From: Oscillospiraceae bacterium
GTDB lineage: Bacteria > Bacillota > Clostridia > Oscillospirales > Acutalibacteraceae
Assembly: GCA_022650485.1 (NCBI GenBank)
Contig: JALCPP010000004.1
Span: 62,001 to 126,000, forward strand
Direction: 5' to 3'
Length of the DNA stretch: 64,000 bases
Positions 35,676 through 44,319 of this stretch are shown here, one piece after another. The notes beneath the pieces are model-generated. The model ran no database searches, was not told where the DNA came from, and worked only from the letters and a program-made list of their open reading frames with translations. Within the stretch, counting starts at the first letter, position 1. Every line of letters begins with the position of its first letter. A program made the translations under genes and the position numbers.

Positions 35676-36071
35676 ATGGGCAATCGATACGACTGGCTGG
35701 AAAAGGAATTGCTGGATAACCCCGGCGCAGAACGGGATTACAAAGCGGAATGGAGCTGGCACCGCTGGCTGGTCGGCGGAAAAATGTTTGCCGCGGTCTG
35801 CAGTCCGGGACCGGAACACGGAATTTACGGGGGCCGGAAACTGCTGACGCTGAAATGCGAGCCGATGCTTTCGGAACTGATGCGGAAGGAATACGAAGAT
35901 ATCCTGCCGGGATTTTATATGAATAAACAGAATTGGATTTCCATCTTTCTGGACGGAGAGGTACCGGACGGCGTCCTGCGGGATTTGTGCGGCCGCTCCT
36001 ACCGCCTGGTGTTTGAAAAGCTGACGAAAAAAGCGCAGAGGGAAATCCTCAGCGGACGGGAAAAAGAATGA
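35676..36071 (+). CDS. MmcQ/YjbR-family protein
   Basis: Small cytoplasmic protein of 131 aa matching the MmcQ/YjbR (DUF419) fold: VGGKMFAAV, LKCEPMLSELMRKEY, LPGFYMNKQNWISIFLDG, and a C-terminal RSYRLVFEKL. The family binds DNA in some reports but its role is unclear. It starts 23 bases after the GH13 gene with GGAAAGAGG upstream, probably in the same operon. A terminator follows. Confidence 0.88.
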   Translation: MGNRYDWLEKELLDNPGAERDYKAEWSWHRWLVGGKMFAAVCSPGPEHGIYGGRKLLTLKCEPMLSELMRKEYEDILPGFYMNKQNWISIFLDGEVPDGVLRDLCGRSYRLVFEKLTKKAQREILSGREKE

Positions 36072-36088
36072 AAGTTCCCGCAGAAGAA

Positions 36089-36130
36089 AGAAATCCCGCC
36101 GTTCCCCAAAAGGAAAGACGGGATTTTTTT
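36089..36130 (+). terminator. Intrinsic terminator after the glgP operon
   Basis: AAATCCCG with inner TTCC pairs with GGAA and CGGGATTT, followed by eight T. It separates the plus-strand operon from the minus-strand gene at 36146. Confidence 0.9.
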
Positions 36131-36145
36131 TGCATGTAGTATTTG

Positions 36146-36691
36146 TTACAGCCGGTAATAATCCAGCATGGCCTGTGCGCCGTCATCGGTCATTTCCATG
36201 CTGCCTGTTTCCAAAAGCGCGGTGTCGAACAGAAAATTGGGTTTTCCGCTTCCTTCGTTCACGGCTTCCTGAAAAGCCGTGAACGCCGCCGATTTACGAA
36301 CCGTCTGCTCGTCAAAGCCGGGGACTGCTTTTCCGTCGTACTTCAGGGAAATAAGCCCGCGCTTTACCAACTGTGAGATGACGGCTCCGCGCTCTTTGAC
36401 AAGGGCCACCGTGTCGCCGGGGCTGTGGATGACAACAGGAGCCAGCGCGATGGACTGCAGGCTGTCCTCTTTACTGGAAGACATGACAAACCGGCATACG
36501 GTTACCGCGCCGCCGCTGGAAAGTTTCCCTAAAATTTCCGCTTCTTGGTCGGAAAGCGGAAAGACGGCCAGCTTTTTTCTGGCTGCTCTTTGGGCAAGGG
36601 TCAGGCGGCAGGCCGCGCAGTATGAGTTTCCGGGAATGGGACCCGTACAGGTGGTTTGATTGCAGGGTTCTTGTTCCGGGTTTGTTTTCAT
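36146..36691 (-). CDS. Uncharacterised protein with N-terminal Cys cluster
   Basis: Soluble protein of 181 aa, not recognised. Cysteines cluster near the N-terminus (CNQTTC ... CAAC), a possible zinc or Fe-S site. The rest has a winged-helix-like stretch (LSDQEAEILGKLSSGGAV and ERGAVISQLVKRGLISLKYDG), suggesting a DNA-binding-like fold, but this is weak. ATG 36691 has TGAGG upstream; ATG 36706 adds five residues. It is convergent with the YjbR gene. Confidence 0.65.
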   Translation of the reverse strand: MKTNPEQEPCNQTTCTGPIPGNSYCAACRLTLAQRAARKKLAVFPLSDQEAEILGKLSSGGAVTVCRFVMSSSKEDSLQSIALAPVVIHSPGDTVALVKERGAVISQLVKRGLISLKYDGKAVPGFDEQTVRKSAAFTAFQEAVNEGSGKPNFLFDTALLETGSMEMTDDGAQAMLDYYRL

Positions 36692-36706
36692 GGATGAAGG
36701 CCTCAT

Positions 36707-37121
36707 TTCTTTTTGATCGGATACATGATTTACTTCTTTTGTTCAGTATAGCACAGGCCCGATGGCGGATCAATCAAGCGGTGGGTGTGCCGCAGCGAAA
36801 AGAGCGGACCCGGAATTCTGTATTCCGAGTCCGCTCTGTTTGAGCTCCGATCAGATTTTTGGAGGACGATTTTTCAGGCTGAGCTTTTTGACCACTTAGC
36901 CCCATTCTATGCAGCGCGGTTTCCTTTGCACTGCGGGTAGTGGGACACCTGAACAATCCGTTTCTGACCGTTCGCCGGACTGACGGGAGGGAGTTCCTCC
37001 GGCGATGCCTGGCGGGGCGATGCGGTTGTTTCGTTGTGCCCCAATCCTATTTTATTCCAAAAGATTGCTTTCCGTGCGTGGATTTCGCCGTTCGCGGCGG
37101 CGAAATGGCCAATCGCCCGTC
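36707..37121. other. Gene-free region between 36706 and glyS
   Basis: No supported gene. It holds a strong hairpin with minus-strand T tract (36796-36837) and a perfect TTTCGCCG/CGGCGAAA hairpin near 37087-37109 just downstream of glyS. It may be a long glyS 3' UTR or hide a small RNA. Confidence 0.5.
36796..36837 (-). terminator. Minus-strand terminator hairpin
   Basis: AGAGCGGAC and GTCCGCTCT, extended by CGGAAT/ATTCCG, form a long stem, followed on the minus strand by TTTT. It is the first terminator-like structure after glyS, 285 bases from the stop. Confidence 0.55.
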
Positions 37122-38498
37122 TTAAAATTCCATTTTTCCGTCCAGATAATCGGTCAGACTGTCGATGGCGATGCGTTCCTGCTTCATGGTGTCGCGGTCG
37201 CGCACGGTGACACAGCCGTCCGATTCGCTGTCAAAATCATAAGTGATGCAGAAAGGAGTTCCAATCTCATCCTGACGGCGGTAGCGCTTGCCGATGGAGC
37301 CGGTGTCGTCGTAGTTAATCATGAATTTTTTAGCAAGCGCGGCATACACTTTCTGCGCACGGTCGTTCAGTTTTTTGCTTAAGGGGAGCACCGCGGCTTT
37401 GTATGGTGCGAGCGCCGGATGCAGGTGCATGACGACACGCTTGTCGCCGCCCTCCAATTCTTCCTCGTCGTAGGCGTCGCACAAGAATGCCAGCGCTACG
37501 CGGTCCGCACCGAGGGAAGGCTCGATGACGTAGGGAAGATAGTGTTCGTTGGTGGTCTGGTCGAAGAATTCCAGGCTTTTACCCGAATGCTCCTGGTGAC
37601 GCGACAAATCGTAGTTTGTGCGGTCGGCAACGCCCCAAAGTTCGCCCCAGCCGAACGGGAACAGATATTCAATATCCGTGGTCGCTTTGGAGTAGAAGGA
37701 AAGCTCCTCTTTTTCATGGTCGCGCAGGCGGATGTTTTCCCGCGTCATGCCGAGGTTCAGCAGCCAGTTTTCGCAGGTGTCCTTCCAATAATGGAACCAG
37801 TCGAGGTCGGTGTCCGGTTTGCAGAAAAACTCCAGTTCCATCTGCTCGAATTCGCGGGTGCGGAAGGTGAAGTTACCGGGGGTAATCTCGTTGCGAAAGC
37901 TTTTTCCGATCTGTGCGATGCCGAACGGAATCTTTCTTCTGGTGGTGCGCTGCACGTTTGCAAAATTAACAAAGATGCCCTGTGCGGTTTCCGGGCGCAG
38001 GTAAATTTCATTTTTTGCGTCTTCCGTTACGCCCTGAAAGGTTTTGAACATCAGGTTGAACTGGCGGATGTCCGTGAAATTTTCACTGCCGCAGTTGGGG
38101 CATTTAATATGGTGTTCTTTGATGAAATTCATCATCTTTTCATGGCTCCAGCCGTCTGCGCTTTCACCGGTATAGTCTTCAATCAGTTTATCGGCGCGGT
38201 GGCGCGCCTTGCAGTCGCGGCAGTCCATCAGCGGGTCGGAAAATCCGCCCACATGGCCGGACGCAACCCAGACTTCCGGATTCATCAGGATGGCGGAGTC
38301 AAGCCCGACGTTGTAGGGGCATTCCTGGATGAACTTTTTCCTCCAGGCGGCTTTTACGTTGTTTTTAAATTCTACGCCAAGCGGGCCGTAGTCCCATGTG
38401 TTGGAAAGTCCGCCGTAGATTTCGGAACCCGAATACACAAATCCACGATTCTTGCACAGGGCGACGATTTGATCCATTGTTTTTTCAGATGCTTGCAT
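37122..38498 (-). CDS. glyS: Glycine--tRNA ligase (class II, homodimeric type)
   Basis: Charges tRNA-Gly (458 aa). This is the single-chain alpha2 type, not the alpha/beta bacterial type. Typical features: [11 protein letters not shown] near the N-terminus, a CxxC zinc-like insertion ([12 protein letters not shown]), motif 2 region [21 protein letters not shown], motif 3 [12 protein letters not shown], and the C-terminal anticodon domain ([19 protein letters not shown] region). ATG 38498 follows GGAGG. It lies 45 bases after gtrA and has no T-box leader. Confidence 0.95.
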   Translation of the reverse strand: MQASEKTMDQIVALCKNRGFVYSGSEIYGGLSNTWDYGPLGVEFKNNVKAAWRKKFIQECPYNVGLDSAILMNPEVWVASGHVGGFSDPLMDCRDCKARHRADKLIEDYTGESADGWSHEKMMNFIKEHHIKCPNCGSENFTDIRQFNLMFKTFQGVTEDAKNEIYLRPETAQGIFVNFANVQRTTRRKIPFGIAQIGKSFRNEITPGNFTFRTREFEQMELEFFCKPDTDLDWFHYWKDTCENWLLNLGMTRENIRLRDHEKEELSFYSKATTDIEYLFPFGWGELWGVADRTNYDLSRHQEHSGKSLEFFDQTTNEHYLPYVIEPSLGADRVALAFLCDAYDEEELEGGDKRVVMHLHPALAPYKAAVLPLSKKLNDRAQKVYAALAKKFMINYDDTGSIGKRYRRQDEIGTPFCITYDFDSESDGCVTVRDRDTMKQERIAIDSLTDYLDGKMEF

Positions 38499-38543
38499 GC
38501 TGTTTTCCTCCAGATTCAGCGGGACGCTGGCTGCGGCCCCTGA

Positions 38544-38963
38544 TTATTTTTTGCGGAATATGAAAAGTTTACTTAAAACATAGTTGATGATAACAACGAT
38601 GACATTGTCCACAATTTTAGCGGCAAGTCCGTTCCATGCCAGCAGGTCGATCAGCAGCCACATGCAGGCGTAATCGACGCCAAGCGAAAAAAGGCGCACC
38701 GCTACAAACCCCAGCAGCTCCCGCCAGAAAACATTGGCCCGAAAGCTGCTGCTGCGGAATACCCACAATTTGTTGGCGATAAACGCAAACGCGACCGCAA
38801 GAATCCATGCGAGCGCATTGGCACTCTGCCACGACCACAAAAGAGTGCCGTAGCAGACTTGAAAAACGGCGATGTTGATCACGGTGGTCAGAACGCCGAA
38901 AATCAGGTATAAAATCATTTCCGGGCTGGTAAGAAAGCGCCACAATTTCAGCAGATGTTTCAT
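38544..38963 (-). CDS. GtrA-family membrane protein
   Basis: Four-helix membrane protein of 139 aa. Motifs fit GtrA (YLIFGVLTTVINIAVF, FAFIANKLWVFRS), a family linked to moving polyprenyl-linked sugars across the membrane. ATG 38963 follows GGGAGG. It sits upstream of glyS on the same strand, so the two are probably cotranscribed from the promoter at 39000-39028, an odd pairing without evident shared function. Confidence 0.88.
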   Translation of the reverse strand: MKHLLKLWRFLTSPEMILYLIFGVLTTVINIAVFQVCYGTLLWSWQSANALAWILAVAFAFIANKLWVFRSSSFRANVFWRELLGFVAVRLFSLGVDYACMWLLIDLLAWNGLAAKIVDNVIVVIINYVLSKLFIFRKK

Positions 38964-38973
38964 AGATGGCCTC

Positions 38974-39018
38974 CCTGCGGGAACGAAACGAATAGATATA
39001 GTTTACCATTCCCGCAGG
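38974..39018. promoter_or_regulatory. Inverted repeat spanning the gtrA promoter
   Basis: CCTGCGGGAA (38974-38983) and TTCCCGCAGG (39009-39018) form a perfect 10-base inverted repeat with a 25-base gap. The second half lies in the promoter spacer, so it would not be transcribed as a hairpin and may be an operator. Confidence 0.45.
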
Positions 39019-39028
39019 TTTCTTTCAA
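39000..39028 (-). promoter_or_regulatory. Promoter of gtrA-glyS
   Basis: On the minus strand TTGAAA (39028-39023), a 17-base spacer, and TAAACT (39005-39000). Confidence 0.55.
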
Positions 39029-39121
39029 CCAAAATAAAGGATTTTCTGCCGCCGAGTCCTGAACTCAGTCAAATCAGCAGAAATATGGAAAAATATTCTA
39101 AATTTTTAATTATTTTGTAAA

Positions 39122-39150
39122 TTGACATGACTGCGGCCGCTCTGTATAAT
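39122..39150 (+). promoter_or_regulatory. Consensus SigA promoter
   Basis: TTGACA at 39122-39127, a 17-base spacer, and TATAAT at 39145-39150, both exact consensus. It drives the four-helix protein at 39199. Confidence 0.92.
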
Positions 39151-39198
39151 GGAAAGGAAAAATATTCATTACCCTTATGTAAAGGAGTCGTCAGTTTT

Positions 39199-39729
39199 AT
39201 GAAAAAGAAAAATCTGCGGAAAACCGAGGGTCTTCCGTTTACGCTTGGCATGGCGGCAGGCGTTGTTCTGCTGCTGGAAACCATTCTTTCCTTTAACCTC
39301 AACCCGATCATCACACAGGTAACGCTTGACCACATGGGGATGGCGGGCAGCAGCGCGGCGCTGGCTGGCGGCACGATCGGCAGCATGATCAGCACGGTTG
39401 TTTCATTCCTGATTGTTCCGGGCATTTTCCTTCTGCTTTTGATTTTGGGAAAAAACAAAGAAAAACGGGGCAGTGCGTTTGCAATTGTCTGGCTGGTGAT
39501 TTCCCTGCTTGCCGTCATTCTTGGTCTGTGGGGGCTGTTGTTTACGAATGACAAAACACTGCAGACAAAGATTGTTGAAGCAGTCGATCTGGTCATGCCC
39601 GGCGGCTACTGGATTCAAACCGCTCTGTCTTTCATTGGCAACCTGCTGATTACCGCTTCCTGCATTGTGTTTTTGAAACGCCTGCATGAGCCGCCGGTGG
39701 ACGAAATCCAGTCGCCTGAAAATTTTTAA
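39199..39729 (+). CDS. Uncharacterised four-helix membrane protein
   Basis: Membrane protein of 176 aa with four predicted helices (about residues 13-33, 55-78, 87-112, 135-158) and short basic loops. No family recognised. ATG 39199 follows AAAGGAG; the longer frame from 39127 is excluded because it starts inside the promoter. The exact-consensus promoter suggests high, constant expression. It is convergent with the flavoprotein gene, 10 bases apart. Confidence 0.75.
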   Translation: MKKKNLRKTEGLPFTLGMAAGVVLLLETILSFNLNPIITQVTLDHMGMAGSSAALAGGTIGSMISTVVSFLIVPGIFLLLLILGKNKEKRGSAFAIVWLVISLLAVILGLWGLLFTNDKTLQTKIVEAVDLVMPGGYWIQTALSFIGNLLITASCIVFLKRLHEPPVDEIQSPENF

Positions 39730-39739
39730 AGGTTCGTTT

Positions 39740-40486
39740 TCAGCTGTTTTTGGGATGCGGCGTACTGACCGGGTTGTGGAACGGCGTTTTGCCGCCGAGC
39801 CAGCCGTGCGCTTCCCAGTACTGCCGGTCAAGCGAAGCTGCCGTGTGCCGCTTGTACATCACGCGGCACAGAAAAAAGAAAAAACGCGAAAATACATACG
39901 GCGTGCTGTCCCCTTTGCGGACGGCGCGCCAAAATTTTTCAGCGCTGCGGTCAAGCCGGCAGGCGTATTTTTTTTGCCTTTTTTCCGGCATGTCCCCCCA
40001 TTCAAGTGCAAACATGCGAAATCCCGTTTGATACACTTTGTTGATTCCCCAGTACTTTAAACACCTTGCAATCGGTTTCATGGCGGATTTTAACCCCGCG
40101 CCCACAGTGGTTGAAATAATGAATACTTTTTTGTGAAAAAATTCCGGGCGCGGCCGGTGAACCATAAACAGAAACGGAAAATGATCCAGAAAGTTCTTCA
40201 TTCCGCCGGATGCTGACATTACGTAGACCGGCGTTGTAAAAATGAGCGCATCCGATTCAAGCATGGAGTCGAGAATCGGTTTTGAATACCGGAAATGCGG
40301 GCAGTGTTCTTCCCCGTGCAAAACACAGGCGCAGCAGCCCCGGCAGAATTCGGGCAGGTCGTTCGGAAGAAAAAATTCGCGTACTTCGGTGGCTTCGCAC
40401 TGTTTCATTGAATGAAGAAACAGCTGGGCGGCGTGATAGGTGTTCCCTTTGCGCGGACTGCCATGGATTACGGTGAGCTTCATCAT
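39740..40486 (-). CDS. NAD(P)H-dependent flavodoxin-fold oxidoreductase
   Basis: Flavodoxin-fold protein of 248 aa. The FMN phosphate loop is HGSPRKGNTYHAAQ near residues 8-21, and CRGCCACVLHGEEHCPH resembles the Cys motif of iron-sulfur flavoproteins, although here the Cys spacing could bind an Fe-S cluster or be structural. TTPVYVMSASGGMKNFLDH is the typical second FMN contact. A C-terminal extension of about 70 residues is rich in aromatic and basic residues. ATG 40486 (or 40483) follows AAAGGAG. The partner is unknown. Confidence 0.82.
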   Translation of the reverse strand: MMKLTVIHGSPRKGNTYHAAQLFLHSMKQCEATEVREFFLPNDLPEFCRGCCACVLHGEEHCPHFRYSKPILDSMLESDALIFTTPVYVMSASGGMKNFLDHFPFLFMVHRPRPEFFHKKVFIISTTVGAGLKSAMKPIARCLKYWGINKVYQTGFRMFALEWGDMPEKRQKKYACRLDRSAEKFWRAVRKGDSTPYVFSRFFFFLCRVMYKRHTAASLDRQYWEAHGWLGGKTPFHNPVSTPHPKNS

Positions 40487-40544
40487 GCGTCTCCTTTATG
40501 CTGTACGGAAAGATTTTATTCGGCGTCGTTGTGGTTCGGCTCCG

Positions 40545-40558
40545 CCGTCGTACGACGG
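40545..40558. promoter_or_regulatory. 14-base perfect palindrome upstream of the flavoprotein gene
   Basis: CCGTCGTACGACGG is self-complementary and lies about 60 bases upstream of the flavoprotein start, just below a TATAAG box on the minus strand. A possible operator. Confidence 0.4.
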
Positions 40559-40612
40559 TCCTTTCTTATAATAGTAATCCTTCGAATTCCTTTTTTCAAT
40601 GGAATAAAATAC

Positions 40613-40647
40613 AAAAAGGAACGGCCTGCCGGATGCAGACCGTTCCT
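40613..40647 (-). terminator. Intrinsic terminator after glnN
   Basis: AGGAACGG with inner CTGC pairs with GCAG and CCGTTCCT; on the minus strand five T follow. It lies about 75 bases after the glnN stop. Confidence 0.82.
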
Positions 40648-40721
40648 ATTATATAGGAAGATGGGTAAAGAATCTTGTAAGTTATCGTTGGAACGGAAAA
40701 GAAAATGAAATGTGCGGGAAA

Positions 40722-42815
40722 TTATACCACGCTGAACAGCAGTTCGCCGTAGGTTGGATACGGCAGGTATGCCGAACCGAGAAGCGGCTCGATCTGATCG
40801 GCGACGGTACGGGTTTCTTCCATCAGCGCAAACACGGTGTTGTGGAAGTATTCGGCTTCGTCCAGCGTATCCTTGAATGTGCGGTCTGTGTTGGCGGCAG
40901 CCGACAGGTCTTCCGTTTTCTGATACAGTTCTGTGGTCAAAGGAGCAAGCTTTTCGAGCAATCCCTTTTCAAACCCGCAGGACAAATCGGAAGAGAACTG
41001 TTTTTTGCTGTTGGCGGTGGCGCACAGGTCTTTCATATAAGAGGCAGCGGCGGGCAGCAGATCCCTGCGGATCATGTCTACCATGGAAAGCGCCTCAATG
41101 CTGATCTGCTTCCAGTAGTTTTCCAGCTGGATATCGCGGCGGGAATAAACTTCCGTTTTGGTGAGAACACCGTGTTTTTCAAACATCGAAACGTTTTCAG
41201 GCGTGGTGTAGTACGGCAGGGCATCCACGGTGGAACGCAGATTTAAAAGGCCGCGCTTTTTGGCTTCGTCAATCCATTCGGGCGCGTAGTTGTTGCCGTT
41301 GAAAATAATGCGCTTGTGCTTTTTAATGGTTTCCTGAATCAGTTTATTCAGTTCAGACTTAAAGTCGGACGCCTTTTCAAGGCGGTCGGCAAAGCTGCAC
41401 AGCGTATCCGCGATAATGGTGTTCAGAATCATATTCGGGCATGCGACGGAGTCGGCGGAACCGACCATGCGGAACTCGAATTTGTTTCCGGTGAAAGCAA
41501 ACGGAGAGGTGCGGTTGCGGTCAGTTGCATCTCTGGAAATCTTCGGCAGAACGTCGGTGCCGATTTCCATGAATACGCGGTCCTTTTTCACGCACGGGGT
41601 TCCGCTTTCAATGTCGTTCAGAATTTCTTCCAGATCTTCGCCGACAAACATGGAAACAATGGCCGGCGGTGCTTCATTCGCACCCAGACGGTGGTCGTTG
41701 CCAGCGCTGGCAACGGAAATCCGAAGAAGATCCTGGTGCTTGTCGACCGCTTCAATCACAGCGGACAGGAAAAGCAGGAACTGCGCGTTTTCACTGGGGG
41801 TTTCGCCCGGTTCCAGCAGGTTTTCGCCCTGGTCGGTCGACATGCTCCAGTTGTTGTGCTTTCCGTTGCCGTTGATCCCTTCAAATGGTTTTTCGTGCAG
41901 CAGGCAGGTCAGCCCGTGGCGAATGGCGACTTTTTTCATGATTTCCATCACAAGCTGGTTGTGATCCGTCGCAACGTTGCTGGAAGTGAAAATCGGGGCC
42001 AGCTCGTGCTGGGCGGGCGCAACTTCGTTGTGCTCCGTCTTGGCCAGGATGCCGAGCTTCCACAGTTCTTCGTTCAGGTCAGCCATGAATGCGGCAACGC
42101 GGGGCTTGAGCGCGCCGAAATAGTGGTCGTCAAGTTCCTGCCCCTTCGGCGGCTTTGCCCCCAGCAGAGTTCTGCCGGTATAAAGCAGGTCTTTTCTTTT
42201 TTCATACAGCGCCTTGTCGATCAAAAAGTATTCCTGCTCCGGTCCGACGGTTGTGGTCACATGGGTGACCTGCGTGTTGCCGAACAGCTTTAAAATACGC
42301 AGCGCCTGCTTGTTGATGGCATCCATCGAACGAAGCAAAGGGGTCTTTTTGTCCAGTGCTTCTCCGCCGTAAGAATAGAACGCGGTGGGGATGCAAAGCG
42401 ATTTTTCTTTCACAAAAGCATCGCTGGTCGGGTCCCAGGCGGTGTAACCTCTTGCTTCAAACGTGGCTCTCAGTCCGCCGGACGGAAAGCTGGAAGCATC
42501 CGGCTCGCCTTTAATCAGCTCTTTGCCGGAAAACTCCATGATCACTTGTTCTCCATCCACAGGATAGATAAAGCTGTCGTGCTTTTCGGCGGTGATGCCG
42601 GTCATCGGCTGGAACCAGTGGGTAAAGTGCGTTGCGCCCTTTTCCAAAGCCCATTCTTTCATGGTGTTGGCAACCATGTCTGCCACTTTTGGGTCCAGTG
42701 CTTTTCCTTTTTCTCTGGTTTCTTTCAGGGCCTTATATGCTGATTTTGGAAGTCTAGCCTTCATTACGGTGTCATTGAACACCATGCTTCCGAACAATTC
42801 CGGAACATTGCTCAT
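40722..42815 (-). CDS. glnN: Glutamine synthetase type III (GlnN)
   Basis: ATP-dependent amidation of glutamate with ammonia, cytoplasmic. At 697 aa it has type III length rather than the 450 of type I. Conserved type III blocks include [41 protein letters not shown] and [16 protein letters not shown] 42815 follows TAGGGAGTGG; the upstream extension to 42908 runs through the leader terminator and is not used. It is divergent from the glutamate synthase cluster, completing a GS-GOGAT pair. An attenuator in its leader suggests nitrogen control. Confidence 0.95.
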   Translation of the reverse strand: MSNVPELFGSMVFNDTVMKARLPKSAYKALKETREKGKALDPKVADMVANTMKEWALEKGATHFTHWFQPMTGITAEKHDSFIYPVDGEQVIMEFSGKELIKGEPDASSFPSGGLRATFEARGYTAWDPTSDAFVKEKSLCIPTAFYSYGGEALDKKTPLLRSMDAINKQALRILKLFGNTQVTHVTTTVGPEQEYFLIDKALYEKRKDLLYTGRTLLGAKPPKGQELDDHYFGALKPRVAAFMADLNEELWKLGILAKTEHNEVAPAQHELAPIFTSSNVATDHNQLVMEIMKKVAIRHGLTCLLHEKPFEGINGNGKHNNWSMSTDQGENLLEPGETPSENAQFLLFLSAVIEAVDKHQDLLRISVASAGNDHRLGANEAPPAIVSMFVGEDLEEILNDIESGTPCVKKDRVFMEIGTDVLPKISRDATDRNRTSPFAFTGNKFEFRMVGSADSVACPNMILNTIIADTLCSFADRLEKASDFKSELNKLIQETIKKHKRIIFNGNNYAPEWIDEAKKRGLLNLRSTVDALPYYTTPENVSMFEKHGVLTKTEVYSRRDIQLENYWKQISIEALSMVDMIRRDLLPAAASYMKDLCATANSKKQFSSDLSCGFEKGLLEKLAPLTTELYQKTEDLSAAANTDRTFKDTLDEAEYFHNTVFALMEETRTVADQIEPLLGSAYLPYPTYGELLFSVV

Positions 42816-42852
42816 CAGAAATCCACTCCCTATATAAAATACGGTAATAATG

Positions 42853-42906
42853 AAAAAAAGATGCTGTGGGGCCTTTCGCAGAAAGTCCCTACAACATCCT
42901 CGTTGC
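42853..42906 (-). promoter_or_regulatory. Leader attenuator of glnN (terminator plus competing hairpin)
   Basis: On the minus strand GATGTTGTAGGG (42898-42887) pairs with CCCCACAGCATC (42871-42860), with one G-U and one mismatch, followed by seven T: an intrinsic terminator about 45 bases before the start codon. Upstream, CAAC and GTTG (42905-42902 and 42895-42892) form a hairpin with a six-base loop that uses part of the terminator stem, so the two exclude each other. Confidence 0.65.
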
Positions 42907-42913
42907 AATCACT

Positions 42914-42942
42914 ATTATAGAGCGGTCAGGGCAAAAAGTCAA
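42914..42942 (-). promoter_or_regulatory. SigA promoter of glnN
   Basis: On the minus strand TTGACT (42942-42937), a 17-base spacer, and TATAAT (42919-42914). Transcription begins just before the attenuator. Confidence 0.85.
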
Positions 42943-43061
42943 TATTTAATTAACCACAAATGCAAAAAAAGCTGAAAAAGATGTGAAATAGTGCTCATTA
43001 TCCTCATTTTATGAATTTTTGATTACAATTTCCGTCATAATGTTAAAAATCTGTGAAACGC

Positions 43062-43090
43062 TTGACTTTGCCTGTTAAACCATTTATCAT
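43062..43090 (+). promoter_or_regulatory. SigA promoter of the glutamate synthase cluster
   Basis: TTGACT at 43062-43067, a 17-base spacer, TATCAT at 43085-43090. Confidence 0.7.
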
Positions 43091-43222
43091 GAGGAAACGA
43101 ACAAAAGTAAAGTATTTTTCGAAATAAGTTTATTTAGTTAACAAAACCTTCCGTTTTCAAAAATATGCAAAGAGAAAAAAGAAAGCGGCGAATTCATTTT
43201 CTGCATGGAGGCTGACAGAAAA

Positions 43223-44317
43223 ATGCAAAAAGAGGGGCAAATCAGAATTCCGTCCGGGTGTGCGATTACGGGCGTGATATCGAAAAGCGGCGAACGGTTC
43301 AGCGGAGAAACGGCGATTCGCTCTATTGAACCGATGCACGACCGGTCAAACGGTTTGGGCGGCGGGTTTGCGGCCTATGGAATCTATCCAAAGAACCGCG
43401 ATCTGTACGCATTCCATGTTTTTTATGACAGCGTGCGCGCGAAAGAGGAATGCGAAGCGGCCCTTCAGACCAGCTTCGACGTGTCGGCCGCCGAAAAAAT
43501 TCCAACCCGCAGGATGCCGCAGATTACGGATGAGCCGGCCATTTGGCGCTATTTTGCGCTTCCGTACGACAAGCTGCTGCAAAGCACCGGACTGGATGAG
43601 CGTGAATTTGTGGCGCAGTTTGTGGTAAAAATCAACACGCAGATTCCCGGGGCTTACGTGTTCAGCAGCGGGAAGAACATGGGCGTGTTCAAAGCGGTCG
43701 GGTTCCCGGAGGACGTGGGCCGGTACTATCGGCTGGAGGATTACGAGGGTTACTGCTGGACGGCGCACGGGCGTTACCCAACCAACACGCCGGGCTGGTG
43801 GGGCGGCGCACATCCGTTCAGTCTGCTGGATTACACGGTGGTGCATAACGGAGAGATTTCCTCTTACGATGCGAACCGGCGCTGGATTGAGATGTTCGGC
43901 TACCGCTGCACGCTGCTGACCGACACGGAAGCGATTACCTATATTATAGATTATCTGAACCGCCGCCACGGCCTGAGCCTGAAAGAAACCGCAGAGGTGA
44001 TTGCGGCGCCGTTCTGGAATGAAATCGATTCGATGAGCCCGGAGGACCGGAAGCGCTATACCTATCTGCGAAATATCTTTTCCGGACTGCTGATTACCGG
44101 GCCGTTTTCCATCCTTCTGGGCTTTACCGGCGGGATGATGGCTTTAAATGACCGTTTAAAGCTGCGCAGCATGGTGGTCGGCGAAAAAGGCGACCGCGTG
44201 TATGTCGCAAGTGAAGAGTGCGCGATCCGCACAGTGGAGCCGACGCTTGACCGCCTGTGGTCCCCGCGCGGCGGGGAGCCGGTCATCGTGCGAGTGAACG
44301 AGGGGGTACGGGTTTAA
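43223..44317 (+). CDS. Glutamate synthase class II glutamine amidotransferase subunit
   Basis: Releases ammonia from glutamine for the synthase subunit (364 aa). It matches the stand-alone Ntn-type amidotransferase domain of split glutamate synthases. The likely nucleophile is Cys13 (PSGCAITGVIS), which implies removal of a short propeptide; HGRYPTNT and VHNGEISSYD are the expected glutamine-site motifs. ATG 43223 follows GGAGG at 43207-43211; the in-frame ATG 43205 overlaps that site. First gene of a five-gene cluster, 2 bases before the synthase gene. Confidence 0.9.
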   Translation: MQKEGQIRIPSGCAITGVISKSGERFSGETAIRSIEPMHDRSNGLGGGFAAYGIYPKNRDLYAFHVFYDSVRAKEECEAALQTSFDVSAAEKIPTRRMPQITDEPAIWRYFALPYDKLLQSTGLDEREFVAQFVVKINTQIPGAYVFSSGKNMGVFKAVGFPEDVGRYYRLEDYEGYCWTAHGRYPTNTPGWWGGAHPFSLLDYTVVHNGEISSYDANRRWIEMFGYRCTLLTDTEAITYIIDYLNRRHGLSLKETAEVIAAPFWNEIDSMSPEDRKRYTYLRNIFSGLLITGPFSILLGFTGGMMALNDRLKLRSMVVGEKGDRVYVASEECAIRTVEPTLDRLWSPRGGEPVIVRVNEGVRV

Positions 44318-44319
44318 TT

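Larger units (their letters stand above)
42816..43222. other. Divergent regulatory region glnN / glutamate synthase
   Basis: No gene is seen. The glnN half holds a promoter (42914-42942) and leader terminator (42853-42898). The other half holds the promoter at 43062-43090 and an AT-rich leader of about 120 bases before the amidotransferase gene. Confidence 0.75.

Noticed and set aside
37419-38543. 374-codon open frame on the plus strand opposite glyS
   Set aside because: Antisense shadow of glyS; no motif, ribosome site or promoter supports it.
41316-42293. 325-codon open frame on the plus strand opposite glnN
   Set aside because: Antisense to a clear type III glutamine synthetase, without any signal of its own.
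44257-44319. Start of the glutamate synthase subunit upstream of 44320
   Set aside because: The extension overlaps the amidotransferase gene and has no ribosome site; ATG 44320 gives the usual N-terminus.
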